Counted from the first letter of the stretch, positions 10,841 through 25,854 are shown. The stretch: DNA of 64,000 bases from Symsagittifera roscoffensis (GCF_963678635.1 NC_087071.1:17421613-17485612); one strand, 5' to 3'. Numbers and translations: made by a program. Notes: generated by a model not told the origin, from the letters alone.

Positions 10841-12872
10841 CCCATACAACGGCGCACATGGACGACTAACTTATGATGTTCACGATAAACACTGGATACC
10901 ACACATTGGAATAAATAATCCTTCAAACTGCAAAGCAGATACAAAAAATAAAGGATACCAGTAAATAATGTTTTTCGATTGGAAAATACAACTTGAAAAA
11001 ATATAACTCACCCGAGAAAACGATCAAGGCTATTGTGATCCTACGAAAAGGACAAGCAACAACTGTTTGGTTTCCCGAAGATACTTGTACAACATCTCAA
11101 GTAGCAAAAGTACACGCTCGCATGATAAAATTTCATAAAAATTATTTTATCGAATCCATCCCAATTTAACAAATAAACCCATCTGAAAGAAGAAGTACTA
11201 AATTCAGAAACATTCATAATATAGAAAATAAACTGACACGTTTTCAAATATATCACGAAACCGAATTTGCATGTAAATACAAAAACCCACTCTACAAAAT
11301 ACAATACTCCGAAATACTTGTCGAATACGACGAAGGACTTGACATGACCACTGGAAAAATAAAATTTGACCCCTATGCAACACATCACCCTATAAACGAA
11401 GATACATCATACATCATAGTGAACCTCCACAAAAGCGCAGGAAATCCTGGTGGAAAACTAGAACCATAGGACAGTAAAAGCACACGATTACAAGAAATAT
11501 CACTAATGAATAATACCTACTTTGGCGCAATACATTATGGCATTCACTTAGATATGAAATTAGATTACACAATTAGTAGAATTTTTCAAGAAATGTCACT
11601 TTCTGAATTAGAAACACTCCATCAACTATGCGAATTAGAAAGAACACAATTTCTACAATAACTGGCATTAGCAGTACTAAAAATACCTTACGCAGGATAT
11701 TTATTATCCGGAAATAGATCAAATTTCCTTGACTATGAAGGAAACACTTTATGGTTTTATACTTGTACCAAAAAAGTATCACCACTATATGTTTTTGAAG
11801 ATAAACGTTGTTACAAAAGAATCCCCATATTCTACAAAAATCAAGTACATTTTGTTGATACACTTTCGAGACGAACATATTTTTGGGATACCGCAGTACC
11901 ATGTGGACCAGAAAATAGCCACAATATCGTACAATTAAACCCTGACGAAGAAAAATACTAACTATTTACACCATACCCTACACTTATGCAGCCACTAAAA
12001 CAGTTTTCACCAGAAAGTATTCGAGCTTTTGCTCGCAACCCAAATATCGACTTACAATCAATCGGTATATACTCTAAATCCGAAATACAACACCACATTA
12101 GAACACAACAGTTTCATGAACTACTAACACAAACGGACACAATACAACGACAATCAATAGACAAAAATTTAAAAAAACTTGCAGAAACCGCAGGATTTTC
12201 AGACGTGTATACACACGACTATAGCGGATATTTTAAAGACATCAAAGATTACATATATTTAAACGGTGAAAAATATAGACCACAAGATATTTCACACATA
12301 AAAAATTTCTGTTTTGTAACTTTAAAGAACGAAATTCTCGCCTTTCTAGGATGGCCGTATTACAACTTAGAAAGATTGACTACCTTATACGCTATGTTTA
12401 ACTTTATTGGATTTCTTTTCTCACTACTAAAAGGAATCTATAAAACATGTGGAATACACACACAAGTAAACCGACAAGGAAGCGTAGCACGCATATTATT
12501 TTCAGGATTTTTTGGAATATTTTCAGCATCATCAAACAGAATATTTTTAGATGCACAAATCGCAGAGTATAAGACAAAACTATCCGCAAGACCAAACATA
12601 GATGACGAAGAACGTAGTAATACAAATACAACACCTACGGCACCACATTTACCAACCTTACCTCAAAACCATCCATAATCATTAGTTTCCCGAATTTTTT
12701 GAAATCTAGCAATCACCAACCCTCCCAATTTCAGACCAAATACAGTACAGAGCACCATTCAACATATAGTAACGCAACTTTCACAAAATGACGATACATA
12801 TGAACAAATTATTGAACAACCCCATACCACCACTTTTCAGTCTCAAATAAATCATTTTTTAGCCCACAATGA
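10841..12872 (+). pseudogene. env C-terminal part, unit R1
   Basis: This is the remaining ectodomain, membrane anchor and cytoplasmic tail of the envelope-like protein. Frame-disrupting lesions include the family-wide TAA in the KGYQ*IMFFDW-type context near 10960, a TAG near 11467 shared with R3, and a TAA near 11659. The last open part (11986-12678) holds the LGWPYY motif, a strongly hydrophobic segment beginning LYAMFNFIGF, and a second short hydrophobic segment before a polar tail. Its end overlaps the ORF602 start as ATGA. Confidence 0.75.
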
Positions 12873-14335
12873 GCAGACCAATTGGATCCCTCCATCGCTC
12901 AAACTCCCACCCAGCCAACCTCCAAACTCAATTCCCCATTATCCCACTTTTTGCTTTTCTGCCTACCGATTCACCAGTTATTAATGTACCATCAAGCACG
13001 AATTCTGATACTAACTCAGACATCTCACTATTTAATAACTCCGATGTAAAAACTCCCGATGACTTCGCAGATAATTTTATAACACTACAACAACAATTAA
13101 CATACCCCCACACTCACACTGTTCACCAACTATCATCAACAGTAACATCATCAAATCCACCAACACCTACACGATTTTCAGACTATACCCCATCATTCGC
13201 TCAATCATCCACATCAACAGAAACTTCCACTAGCACTAACCGAGCTTATCGAACGTCTAAGAGAAAGTTTCCAAATCACCCATTCCCATCCAAACCCGGA
13301 ACCGCCAGAGAATATATTAACCATCCAGATCACAAGAATACACCAAAATATCTTCAAGTAACCCTTCCCTTATTTCCACAATACACCTTAAATAGTTCCA
13401 ACACTTAGCCTGAACCACAAAATTTTGTTGATGAGCATGTTTTAATACCCACCCTTCATTGGACCGCCTATTATAACTATACTAAACCTCTTTCTCTACC
13501 ACTACATAACACCACATTAGACATTGAAAGAAACGAAAATGAAATGTATAGCCTAACCACTTCACTAACGCCCCGACAATTTACGTATGTAGGATAAAAG
13601 AAAATATTAAAAACGTTCACCACACCCCGAGCTAACGATTACTCAATTGAATATTACGATCATAACATCATTCGACCTAACCAAGATCAATTCTTAAACA
13701 TACAGGCATATGAAACTTCTTACGATAAATTTCAATTATTTTCACTAACCTTTCATTTTCTTTCACCACAAGAACGTGATTTGCACTGTTCCCACGATAT
13801 CATGCTGCGAACTAAACAAACGCACACCTACACATATTACCGTTTTATACAAAATCATTTTGATCTACACACACCATCACGACAACCCCATCACCGTTTT
13901 CAGTTTAATGACTCTAAATATACATCACCATTTTTTCTCAATTTTACATGTTGCATTAAAACCACTAACCTCCAAGGCATTCTCTGCAACTATTACCCAG
14001 TCACACAAATGTATACATTCTGTCCCCTCACTAAGACCTTCAACGACGAAGAATCCCGAACCTTCATAACCCCGCATGAATTCATTCAACCTTTCGAAAA
14101 TCCTATATTAGAATTCATTCATAACACTAAATACCATCATAAAATTTACAATCTAATCCAGAACACACCTCATGAATTTGCAGTAGGCACCGAAGAACTA
14201 AACACCATCAAAGCACTTCAATTGCTTTGGCCACTGCTGCAAACTAAAAATGTCATGCGCATACTAGCCAAATTATTAACGACATCAGACCTGATTCACG
14301 ACATCTTTCCACACGGCTTTTTCCCAGATGATTAG
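12869..14335 (+). pseudogene. ORF602 copy, unit R1
   Basis: Homologue of the intact frame at 38242-36434. The ATG overlaps the env stop. The Ser/Pro/Thr-rich N-terminal part is open to a TAG at 13406-13408, followed by the TAA near 13597 shared with R2-R4. A 119-bp internal deletion removes the segment corresponding to 17401-17519. The C-terminal segment (13781-14335) is open and ends HGFFPDD. The tail intron (GTAAAT...TTTTAG) follows immediately. Confidence 0.75.
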
Positions 14336-14473
14336 GTAAATTAAATTCAAAGTATTCAAAACTAACTAATTCAAAATAGTACTAACCATTTTTTATCATT
14401 GTTTAATTTATTCTTTTAGGCTTCATACCACAATCACCTACAAAAAACAAAAATCGAACAAAAAACAAAAATT

Positions 14474-16555
14474 CCCATACAACGGCGCACATGGACGACT
14501 ACCTTATGACGTTCACGATAAACACTGGATACCACAAATTGGAATAAATAATCCTTCACACTGCAAAGCAGATACAAAAAATAAAGGATACCAGTAAATA
14601 ATGTTTTTTGATTGGAAAATACAACTTGAAACAATATAAATCACCCAAGATTTAAAAGATAACACAATGTTCTATCAAGGAATTAGATTACCTTGTAAAA
14701 ACGATCAAGGCTATTGTGATCCTACGACAAGGACACAAGCAACAACTGTTTGGTTTCACGAAGATACTTGTACAACATTTCAAGTAGCAAAAGTACAAGC
14801 TCGCATGATAAAATTTCATGAAAAATATTTTATCGAATCCATCCCATTTGAACAAGTAAACCCATCTGAAAAGAAGAAGCACTAAATTCAGAAATATTCA
14901 TATAGAAAACAAACTGACACATTTTCAAATATATCACGAAACCGAATTTGCATGTAAATACAAAAACCCATTCTACAAAACACAATACTCCGAAATACTT
15001 GTCGAATACGACGAAGGACTTGACATGACCACTGGAAAAATAAAATTTGACCCCTATGCAACACATCACCCTATAAACGAAGATACATCATACATCCCAG
15101 TGAACCTCCACAAAACCGCAGGAAATCCTGGTGGAAAACTAGAACCATACGACAGTAAAAGCACACGTTTACATGAACTATCACTAATGATTAATACCTA
15201 CTTTGGCGCAATACATTATGGCATTCACTTAGATATGAAATTAGATTACACAATTAGTAGAATTTTTCAAGAAATGTCACTTTCTGAATTAGAAACACTT
15301 CATCAACTATGCGAATTAGAAAGAACACAATTTCTACAATAACTCGCATTAGCAGTACTAAAAATACCTTACGCAGGATATTTATTATCCGGAAATAGAT
15401 CAAATTTCCTTGACTATGAAGATAACATTTTATGGTTTTATACTTGTACCAAAAAAGTATCACCAATATATGTTTTTGAAGATAAACGTTCTTACAAACG
15501 AATCCCCATATTCTACAAAAATAAAGTACATTTTGTTGATACGCTTTCGAGACGAACATATTTTTGGGATACCGCAGTACCATGTGGATCAAAAAATAGC
15601 CACAATGTCGTACAATTAAACCCTGACGAAGAAAAATACTACCTAATTACACCATACCCTACACTTTTGCAGCCACTAAAAAAGTTTTCACCAGGAGTAT
15701 TCGAGCTATTGCTCGCAACCAAAAAATATCGATTTACAATCAATCGGTAAATATTCTAAATCCGAAATACAACATCACATTAGAACACAACAGTTTCAAG
15801 AACTACTAACACAACTGGACACAATACAACGACAATCAATAGACCAAAATTTAAGAAAACTTGCAGAAACCGCAGGATTTTCAGACGTGTATACACACGA
15901 CTATAGCGGATATTTTAGAGACATCAAAAATTACATATATTTAAACGGTGAAAAATATAGACCACAAGATATTTCACACATAAAAAAGTTCAGTTTTGTG
16001 ACTTTAAAGACCGAAATTCTCGCCTTTCTAGGATGGCCGTATTACATCTTAGAAAGATTGACTATCTTATACGCTATGTTTAACTTAATTGGATTTTTTT
16101 TCTCACTACTAAAAGGAATCTATAAAACATGTGGAATACACACACAAGTAAACCGACAAGCAAACGTAGCACGCATAATATTTTCAGGATTTTTTGGAAT
16201 ATTTTCAACATCAATAAACAAAATATTTTTAGATGCACAAATCAAAGAGTATAATACAAAACTATCCACAAGACCAAACATAAATGACGAAGAACATAGT
16301 AATACAAATACAACACCTACGGCACCATATTTACCAACCTTACCTCAAAACCATCCATTATCATTAGTTTCCCAAAATTTGCGAAATCTAGCAATCACCA
16401 ACCCTCCCAATTTCAGATCAAATACAGTACAGAGCACCATTCAACATATAGTAACACAACTTTCACAAAATGACGATACATATGAACAAAATATTGAACA
16501 ACCCCATACCACCACTTTTCAGTCTCAAAAAAATCATTTTTTTAGCCCACAATGA
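14474..16555 (+). pseudogene. env C-terminal part, unit R2
   Basis: Same domain content as in R1, including the cysteine-bearing GYCDPTTRTQATTVWF segment (14667-14885) that R1 has partly lost. Shared stops (TAA in the GYQ*IMFF context and TAA before the TMFYQG segment) and a frameshift after the EKKKH segment break it. The C-terminal frame 15887-16555 runs to the env stop, with the LYAMFNLIGFFFSLL hydrophobic segment and a tail ending NHFFSPQ. Confidence 0.75.
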
Positions 16556-18156
16556 GCAGACAAATTGGATCCCTCCATCGCTCAAACTCCCACCCAGCCA
16601 ACCTCCAAACTCAATTCCCCATTATCCCACTTTTTGCTTTTCCGCCTACTGATTTACCAGTTATTAATGTACCATCAAGCACGAATTCTGATACTAACTC
16701 AGACATCTCAATTTTTCACACCATCTCACAATTTAATAACTCTGATGTAAAAACTCCCGATGACTTCGCAGATAATTTTATAACACTACAACAACAATTA
16801 ACATACCCCCACACTCACACTGTTCACCAACTATCATCAACAGTAACATCATCAAATCCACCAACACCTACACGACTTTCAGACTATACCCCATCATTAG
16901 CTCAATCATCCACATCAACAGAAACTTCCACTAGCACTAACCGAGCTTATCGAACGTCTAAGAGAAAGTTTCCAAATCACCCATTCCCATCCAAACCCGG
17001 AACCGCCAGAGAATATATTAACCATCCAGATCACAAGAATACACCAAAATATCTTCAAGTAACCCTACCCTTATTTCCACAATACACCTTAAATAGTTCC
17101 AACACTAAGCCTGAACCACAAAATTTTGTTGATGGGCATGTTTTAATACCCACCCTTCATTGGACCGCCTATTATAACTATACTAAACCTCTTTCTCTAC
17201 CACTACATAACACCACATTAGACATTGAAAGAAAAGAAAATGAAATGTATAGCCTAACCACTTCACTAACACCCCGACATTTTACGTATGTAGGATAAAA
17301 GAAAATATTAAAAACGTTCACCACACCCCGAGCTAACGATTACTCAATTGAATATTACGATCATAACATCATTCGACCTAACCAAGATCAATTCTTAAAC
17401 GAAGTCCATTTTGCAAACCCACAACTAACAGAAAATTTTTTCATCAAAACCCCCTATATATTCACACTTAATATTTTTGATAAAAGCATGATCACATAAT
17501 TTCAGAAGAACTAGTCGACATACAGGCATATGAAACTTCTTACGATAAATTTCAATTATTTTCACTAACCTTTCATTTTCTTTCACCACAAGAACGTCAT
17601 TTGCACTGTTCCCACGATATCATGTTGCGAACTAAACAAACGCACACCTACACATTTTACCCTTTTTATACAAAATCATTTTGATCTACACACACCATCA
17701 CGACAACCCCACCACCGCTTTCAGTTTAATGACTCTAAATATACATCACCATTTTTTCTCAATTTTACATGTTGCATTAAAACTACTAACCTCCAAGGCA
17801 TTCTCTGCAACTATGACCCAGTCACACAAATGTTTACATTCTGTCCCCTCACTAAGACCTTCAACGACGAAGAATCCCGACCCTTCATAACCCCGCATGA
17901 ATTCATCCAACCTATCGAAATACCTATATTAGAATTCATTCATAACACTAAATACCATCATAAAATTTACAAACTAATCCAGACCACACCTCAAGATATT
18001 GCAGTAGGCACCGAAGAACTAAACACCATCAAAGCACTTCAATTGCTTTGGCCACTGCTGCAAACTAAAAATGTCATGCGCATACTAGCCAAATTATTAA
18101 CGACATCAGACCTGATTCACGACATCTTTCTACGCGGCTTTTTCCCAGATGATTAG
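16552..18156 (+). pseudogene. ORF602 copy, unit R2
   Basis: The open N-terminal frame runs from 16552 to the TAA at 17296-17298, at a codon that is Tyr in the intact copy (GYKK). After it the frame resumes, but a frameshift near 17470-17500 (KSMIT*) and another near 17660 break it further. The C-terminal conserved block reads from 17830 to the TAG at 18154-18156. Gene order and the ATGA overlap with env are as in the intact copy. Confidence 0.75.
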
Positions 18157-18294
18157 GTAAACTAAATTCAAAGTATTCAAAACTAACTAATTCAAAATAG
18201 TACTAACCATTTTTTATCATTGTTTAATTTATTCTTTTAGGCTTCATACCACAATCACCTACAAAAAACAAAAATGGAACAAAAAACAAAAATT

Positions 18295-20376
18295 CCCATA
18301 CAACGGCGCACATGGACGACTACCTTATGACGTTCACGATAAACACTGGATACCACAAATTGGAATAAATAGTCCTTCACACTGCAAAGCAGATACAAAA
18401 AATAAAGGATACCAGTAAATAATGTTTTTCGATTGGAAAATACAACTTGAAAAAATATAAAAATCACCCAAGATTTAAAAGATAACACAATGTTCTATCA
18501 AGGAATTAGATTACCTTGTAAAAACGATCAAGGCTATTGTGATCCTACGACAAGGACACAAGCAACAACTGTTTGGTTTCACGAAGTTACTTGTACAACA
18601 TTTCAAGTAGCAAAAGTACAAGCTCGCATGATAAAATTTCATGAAAAAAATTTTATCGAATCCATCCCATTTGAACAAGTAAACCCATCTGAAAAGAAGA
18701 AGCACTAAATTCAGAAATATTCATATAGAAAATAAACTGACACATTTTCAAATATATCACGAAACCGAATTTGCATGTAAATACAAAAACCCATTCTACA
18801 AAACACAATACTCCGAAATACTTGTCGAATACGACGAAGGACTTGACATGACCACTGGAAAAATAAAATTTGACCCCTATGCAACACATCACCCTATAAA
18901 CGAAGATACATCATACATCATAGTGAACCTCCACAAAAGCGCAGGAAATCCTGGTGGAAAACTAGAACCATAGGACAGTAAAAGCACACGATTACAAGAA
19001 ATATCACTAATGAATAATACCTACTTTGGCGCAATACATTATGGCATTCACTTAGATATGAAATTAGATTACACAATTAGTAGAATTTTTCAAGAAATGT
19101 CACTTTCTGAATTAGAAACACTCCATCAACTATGCGAATTAGAAAGAACACAATTTCTACAATAACTCGCATTAGCAGTACTAAAAATACCTTACGCAGG
19201 ATATTTATTATCCGGAAATAGATCAAATTTCCTTGACTATGAAGGAAACACTTTATGGTTTTATACTTGTACCAAAAAAGTATCACCACTATATGTTTTT
19301 GAAGATAAACGTTGTTACAAAAGAATCCCCATTTTCTACAAAATAAAGTACATTTTGTTGATACACTTTCGAGACGAACATATTTTTGGGATACCGCAGT
19401 ACCATGTGGATCAAAAAATAGCCACAATATCGTACAATTAAACCCTGACGAAAAAAAATACTACCTATTTACACCATACCCTACACTTATGCAGCCACTA
19501 AAAAAGTTTTCACCAGAAAGTACTCGAGCTATTGCTCGCAACCCAAATATTGACTTACAATCAATCGGTACATATTCTAAATCCGAAATAGAACACCACA
19601 TTAGAACACAACAGTTTCATGAACTACTAACACAAATGGACACAATACAACGACAATCAATAGACAAAAATTTAAGAAAACTTGCAGAAACCGCAGGATT
19701 TTCAGACGTGTATACACACGACTATAGCGGATATTTTAGAGACATCAAAAATTACATATATTTAAACGGTGAAAAATATAGACCACAAGATATTTCACAC
19801 ATAAAAAAGTTCAGTTTTGTGACTTTAAAGAACGAAATTCTCGCCTTTCTAGGATGGCCGTATTACATCTTAGAAAGATTGACTATCTTATACGCTATGT
19901 TTAACTTAATTGGATTTTTTTTCTCACTACTAAAAGGAATCTATAAAACATGTGGAATACACACACAAGTAAACCGACAAGCAAGCGTAGCACGATATTA
20001 TTTTCAGGATTTTTTGGAACATTTTCAGCATCAACAAACAGAATATTTTTAGATGCACAAATCGAAGAGTATAAGACAAAACTATCCGCAAGACCAAACA
20101 TAGATGACGAAGAACGTAGTAATACAAATACAACACCTACGGCACCACATTTACCAACCTTACCTCAAAACCATCCATAATCATTAGTTTCCCGAATTTT
20201 TTGAAATCTAGCAATCACCAACCCTCCCAATTTCAGACCAAATACAGTACAGAGCACCATTCAACATATAGTAACGCAACTTTCACAAAATGACGATACA
20301 TATGAACAAAATATTGAACAACCCCATACCACCACTTTTCAGTCTCAAAAAAATCATTTTTTTAAGCCCACAATGA
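18295..20376 (+). pseudogene. env C-terminal part, unit R3
   Basis: Carries the family-wide TAA codons, a TAG near 18971 shared with R1 and a TAA near 19162. The segment 19312-20052 is open through the LGWPYYILERL motif and the hydrophobic anchor but then shifts frame (YYFQDFLEHF) because of the deletion shared with R4. A further TAA near 20177 precedes the tail. Confidence 0.75.
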
Positions 20377-21968
20377 GCAGACAAATTGGATCCCTCCATC
20401 GCTCAAACTCCCACCCAGCCAACCTCCAAACTCAATTCCCCATTATCCCACTTTTTGCTTTTCTGCCTACCGATTCACCAGTTATTAAAGTACCATCAAG
20501 CACGAATTCTGATACTAACTCAGACATCTCAGTTTTTCACACCATCTCACAATTTAATAACTCCGATGTAAAAACTCCCGATGACTTCGCAGATAATTTT
20601 ATAACACTACAACAACAATTAACATACCCCAACACTCACACTGTTCACCAACTATCATCAACAGTAACATCATCAAATCCACCAACACCTACACGACTTT
20701 CAGACTATACCCCATCATTCGCTCAATCATCCACATCAACAGAAACTTCCACTAGCACTAACCGAGCTTATCGAACGTCTAAGAGAAAGTTTCCAAATCA
20801 CACATTCCCATCCAAACCCGGAACCGCCAGAGAATATATTAACCATCCAGATCACAAGAATACACCAACATATCTTCAAGTAACCCTTCCCTTATTTCCA
20901 CAATACACCTTAAATAGTTCCAACACTAAGCCTGAACCACAAAATTTTGTTGATGAGCATGTTTTAATACCCACCCTTCATTGGACCGCCTATTACAACT
21001 ATACTAAACCTCTTTCTCTACCACTACATAACACCACATTAGACATTGAAAGAAACGAAAATGAAATGTATAGCCTAACCACTTCACTAACACCCCGACA
21101 ATTTACGTATGTAGGATAAAAGAAAATATTAAAAACGTTCACCACACCCCGAGCTAACGATTACTCAATTGAATTTTACGATCATAACATCATTCGACCT
21201 AACCAAGATCAATTCTTAAACGAAGTCCATTTTGCAAACCCACAACTAACAGAAAATTTTTTCATCAAAACCCCCTATATATTCACACTTAATATTTTTG
21301 ATAAAAGCATGATCACATAATTTCAGAAGAACTAGTCGACATACAGGCATATGAAACTTCTTACGATAAATTTCAATTATTTTCACTAACCTTTCATTTT
21401 CGTTCACCACAAGAACGTGATTTGCACTGTTCCCACGATATCATGTTGCGACCTAAACAAACGCACACCTACACATATTACCGTTTTATACAAAATCATT
21501 TTGATCTACACACACCATCACGACAACCCCACCACCGTTTTCAGTTTAATGACTCTAAATATACATCACCTTTTTTTCTCAAGTTGCATTAAAACTACTA
21601 ACCTCCAAGGCATTCTCTGCAACTATGACCCAGTCACACAAATGTATACATTCTGTCCCCTCACTAAGACCTTCAACGACGAAGAATCCCGACCCTTCAT
21701 AACCCCGCATGAATTCATTCAACCTATCGAAATACCTATATTAGAATTCATTCATAACACTAAATACCATCATAAAATTTACAATCTAATCCAGACCACA
21801 CCTCAAGATATTGCAGTAGGCACCGAAGAACTAAACACCATCAAAGCACTTCAATTGCTTTGGCCACTGCTGCAAACTAAAAATGTCATGCGCATACTAG
21901 CCAAATTATTAACGACATCAGACCTGATTCACGACATCTTTCCACGCGGCTTTTTCCCAGATGATTAG
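20373..21968 (+). pseudogene. ORF602 copy, unit R3
   Basis: Open from the ATG to the TAA at 21117-21119 shared with R1, R2 and R4. The KSMIT* frameshift is present near 21310. The C-terminal frame (21417-21968) carries the 9-bp deletion replacing the FLNFTCC-type segment. It ends HDIFPRGFFPDD before the tail intron. Confidence 0.75.
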
Positions 21969-22106
21969 GTAAACTAAATTCAAAGTATTCAAAACTAACT
22001 AATTCAAAATAGTACTAACCATTTTTTATCATTGTTTAATTTATTCTTTTAGGCTTCATACCACAATCACCTACAAAAAACAAAAATGGAACAAAAAACA
22101 AAAATT

Positions 22107-24124
22107 CCCATACAACGGCGCACATGGACGACTACCTTATGACGTTCACGATAAACACTGGATACCACAAATTGGAATAAATAGTCCTTCACACTGCAAA
22201 GCAGATACAAAAAATAAAGGATACCAGTAAATAATGTTTTTCGATTGGAAAATACAACTTGAAAAAATATAAATCACACAAGATTTAAAAGATAACACAA
22301 TGTTCTATCAAGGAATTAGATTACCTTGTAAAAACGATCAAGGCTATTGTGATCCTACGACAAGGACACAAGCAACAACTGTTTGGTTTCACGAAGTTAC
22401 TTGTACAACATTTCAAGTAGCAAAAGTACAAGCTCGCATGATAAAATTTCATGAAAAATATTTTATCGAATCCATCCCATTTGAACAAGTAAACCCATCT
22501 GAAAAGAAGAAGCACTAAATTCAGAAATATTCATATAGAAAATAAACTGACACATTTTCAAATATATCACGAAACCGAATTTGCATGTAAATACAAAAAC
22601 CCATTCTACAAAACACAATACTCCGAAATACTTGTCGAATACGACGAAGGTCTCGACATGACTACTGGAAAAAAAAACTTGACACCTATGCAACACATCA
22701 CCCTATAAACGAAGATACATCATACATCCCAGTGAACCTCCACAAAAGCGCAGGAAATCCTAGTGGAAAACTAGAACCATACGACAGTAAAAGCACACGT
22801 TTACAAGAACTATCACTAATGATTAATACCTACTTTGGCGCAATACATTCTGACTTTCACTTAGATATGAAATTAGACTACGCAATTAGTAGAAATTTTC
22901 AAGAAATGTCACTTTCTGAATTAGAAACACTCCATCAACTATGCGAATTAGGAAGAACACAAATTCTACAATCACTCGCATTAGCAGTACTAAAAATACC
23001 TTACGCAGGATATTTATTAACCGGAAATAGATCAAATTTCCTTTGTTTTTGAAGATAAACGTTCTTACAAAAGAATCCCCATATTCTACAAAAATAAAGT
23101 ACATTTTGTTGATACGCTTTCGAGACGAACATATTTTTGGGATACCGCAGTACCATGTGGATCAAAAAATAGCCACAATGTCGTACAATTAAACCCTGAC
23201 GAAGAAAAATACTACCTAATTACACCATACCCTACACTTTTGCAGCCACTAAAAAAGTTTTCACCAGGAGTATTCGAGCTATTGCTCGCAACCCAAATAT
23301 CGATTTACAATCAATCGGTAAATATTCTAAATCCGAAATACAACATCACATTAGAACACAACAGTTTCAAGAACTACTAACACAAATGGACACAATACAA
23401 CGACAATCAATAGACAAAAATTTAAGAAAACTTGCAGAAACCGCAGGATTTTCAGACGTGTATACACACGACTATAGCGGATATTTTAGAGACATCAAAA
23501 ATTACATATATTTAAACGGTGAAAAATATAGACCACAAGATATTTCACACATAAAAAAGTTCAGTTTTGTGACTTTAAAGAACGAAATTCTCGCCTTTCT
23601 AGGATGGCCGTATTACATCTTAGAAAGATTGACTATCTTATACGCTATGTTTAACTTAATTGGATTTTTTTTCTCACTACTAAAAGGAATCTATAAAACA
23701 TGTGGAATACACACACAAGTAAACCGACAAGCAAGCGTAGCACGATATTATTTTCAGGATTTTTTGGAACATTTTCAGCATCAACAAACAGAATATTTTT
23801 AGATGCACAAATCGAAGAGTATAAGACAAAACTATCCGCAAGACCAAACATAGATGACGAAGAACGTAGTAATACAAATACAACACCTACGGCACCATAT
23901 TTACCAACTTTCCTCAAAACCATCCATTATCATTAGTTTCCCAAAATTTGCGAAATCTAGCAATCACCAACCCTCCCAATTTCAGACCAAATACAGTACA
24001 GAGCACCATTCAACATATAGTAACGCAACTTTCACAAAATGACAATACATATAAACAAATTATTGAACAACCCCATACCACCACTTTTCAGTCTCAAAAA
24101 AATCATTTTTTTAGCCCACAATGA
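22107..24124 (+). pseudogene. env C-terminal part, unit R4
   Basis: Family-wide stops are present, plus a frame change near 22675 and the 23043 deletion, which removes the WFYTCTKK-type segment of the ectodomain. The anchor region (23386-23802) is open, then shifts frame as in R3. The final tail frame reaches the ATGA overlap with ORF602. Confidence 0.75.
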
Positions 24125-25716
24125 GCAGACAAACTGGATCCCTCCATCGCTCAAACTCCCACCCAGCCAACCTCCAAACTCAATTCCCCATTATCCCACT
24201 TTTTGCTTTTCCGCCTACTGATTTACCAGTTATTAATGTACCATCAAGCACCAATTCTGATACTAACTCAGACATCTCAATTTTTCACACCATCTCACAA
24301 TTTAATAACTCCGATGTAAAAACTCCCGATGACTTCGCAGATAATTTTATAACACTACAACAACAATTAACATATCCCCACACTCACACTGTTCACCAAC
24401 TATCATCAACAGTAACATCATCAAATCCACCAACACCTACACGACTTTCAGACTATACCCCATCATTCGCTCAATCATCCACATCAACAGAAACTTCCAC
24501 TGGCACTAACCGAGCTTATCGAACGTCTAAGAGAAAGTTTCCAAATCACCCATTCCCATCCAAACCCGGAACCGCCAGAGAATATATTAACCATCCAGAT
24601 CACAAGAATACACCAAAATATCTTCAAGTAACCCTACCCTTATTTCCACAATACACCTTAAATAGTTCCAACACTAAGCCTGAACCACAAAATTTTGTTG
24701 ATGAGCATGTTTTAATACCCACCCTTCATTGGACCGCCTATTATAACTATTCTAAACCTCTTTCTCTACCACTACATAACACCACATTAGACATTGAAAG
24801 AAACGAAAATGAAATGTATAGCCTAACCACTTCACTAACACCCCGACAATTTACGTATGTAGGATAAAAGAAAATATTAAAAACGTTCACCACACCCCGA
24901 GCTAACGATTACTCAATTGAATTTTACGATCATAACATCATTCGACCTAACCAAGATCAATTCTTAAACGAAGTCCATTTTGCAAACCCACAACTAACAG
25001 AAAATTTTTTCATCAAAACCCCCTATATATTCACACTTAATATTTTTGATAAAAGCATGATCACATAATTTCAGAAGAACTAGTCGACATACAGGCATAT
25101 GAAACTTCTTACGATAAATTTCAATTATTTTCACTAACCTTTCATTTTCTTTCACCACAAGAACGTGATTTGCACTGTTCCCACGATATCATGTTGCGAC
25201 CTAAACAAACGCACACCTACACATATTACCGTTTTATACAAAATCATTTTGATCTACACACACCATCACGACAACCCCACCACCGTTTTCAGTTTAATGA
25301 CTCTAAATATACATCACCTTTTTTTCTCAAGTTGCATTAAAACTACTAACCTCCAAGGCATTCTCATCAACCATGACCCAGTCACACAAATGTATACATT
25401 CTGTCCCCTCACTAAGACCTTCAACGACGAAGAATCCCGACCCTTCATAACCCCGCATGAATTCATTCAACCTATCGAAATACCTATATTAGAATTCATT
25501 CATAACACTAAATACCATCATAAAAATTACAATCTAATCCAGAACACACCTCATGAATTTGCAGTAGGCACCGAAGAACTAAACACCATCAAAGCACTTC
25601 AATTGCTTTGGCCACTGCTGCAAACTAAAAATGTCATGCGCATACTAAACAAACTAATAACGACATCAGGCCTGATTCACGACATCATTCCACACGGCTT
25701 TTTCCCAGATGATTAG
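24121..25716 (+). pseudogene. ORF602 copy, unit R4
   Basis: Open from ATG to the shared TAA at 24865-24867; KSMIT* frameshift near 25060; C-terminal block 25165-25716 with the 9-bp deletion shared with R3. The last part of the frame (ILNKLITTSGLIHDIIPH) differs from R3 and is closer to a different lineage, hinting at gene conversion between units. Confidence 0.75.
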
Positions 25717-25854
25717 GTAAAGTAAATTCAAAGTATTCAAAACTAACTAATTCAAAATAGTACTAGCCATTTTTTATCATTGTTTAATTTATTCTTTTAG
25801 GCTTCATACCACAATCACCTACAAAAAACAAAAATCGAACAAAAAACAAAAATT

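Larger units (their letters stand above)
10841..14473 (+). repeat. tandem unit R1 (env C-part + ORF602 + tail start)
   Basis: First of six head-to-tail units whose starts are marked by CCCATACAACGGCGCACATG; the next starts at 14474, giving a period of 3633 bp. This unit is continuous with the env N-terminus, so it holds the original left junction. It has private lesions: about 50 bp missing near 11013, 18 bp missing near 13026, and 119 bp missing at 13699/13700. Confidence 0.9.
14474..18294 (+). repeat. tandem unit R2
   Basis: Second unit, 3821 bp, starting at the CCCATACAACGGCGC marker directly after the A-rich tail sequence CAAAAAACAAAAATT, the usual unit junction. It is more complete than R1 in ORF602. 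Confidence 0.9.
18295..22106 (+). repeat. tandem unit R3
   Basis: Third unit, 3812 bp. It shares a single-base deletion near 19993 (frame change before the YYFQDFLEHF segment) and a 9-bp deletion near 21585 with R4, marking R3 and R4 as closest relatives in those parts, while a TAG near 18971 is shared with R1 instead. Confidence 0.9.
22107..25854 (+). repeat. tandem unit R4
   Basis: Fourth unit, 3748 bp. It is shorter than R3 mainly through a deletion of about 59 bp at 23043 in env. It shares the small deletions noted for R3. Confidence 0.9.
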
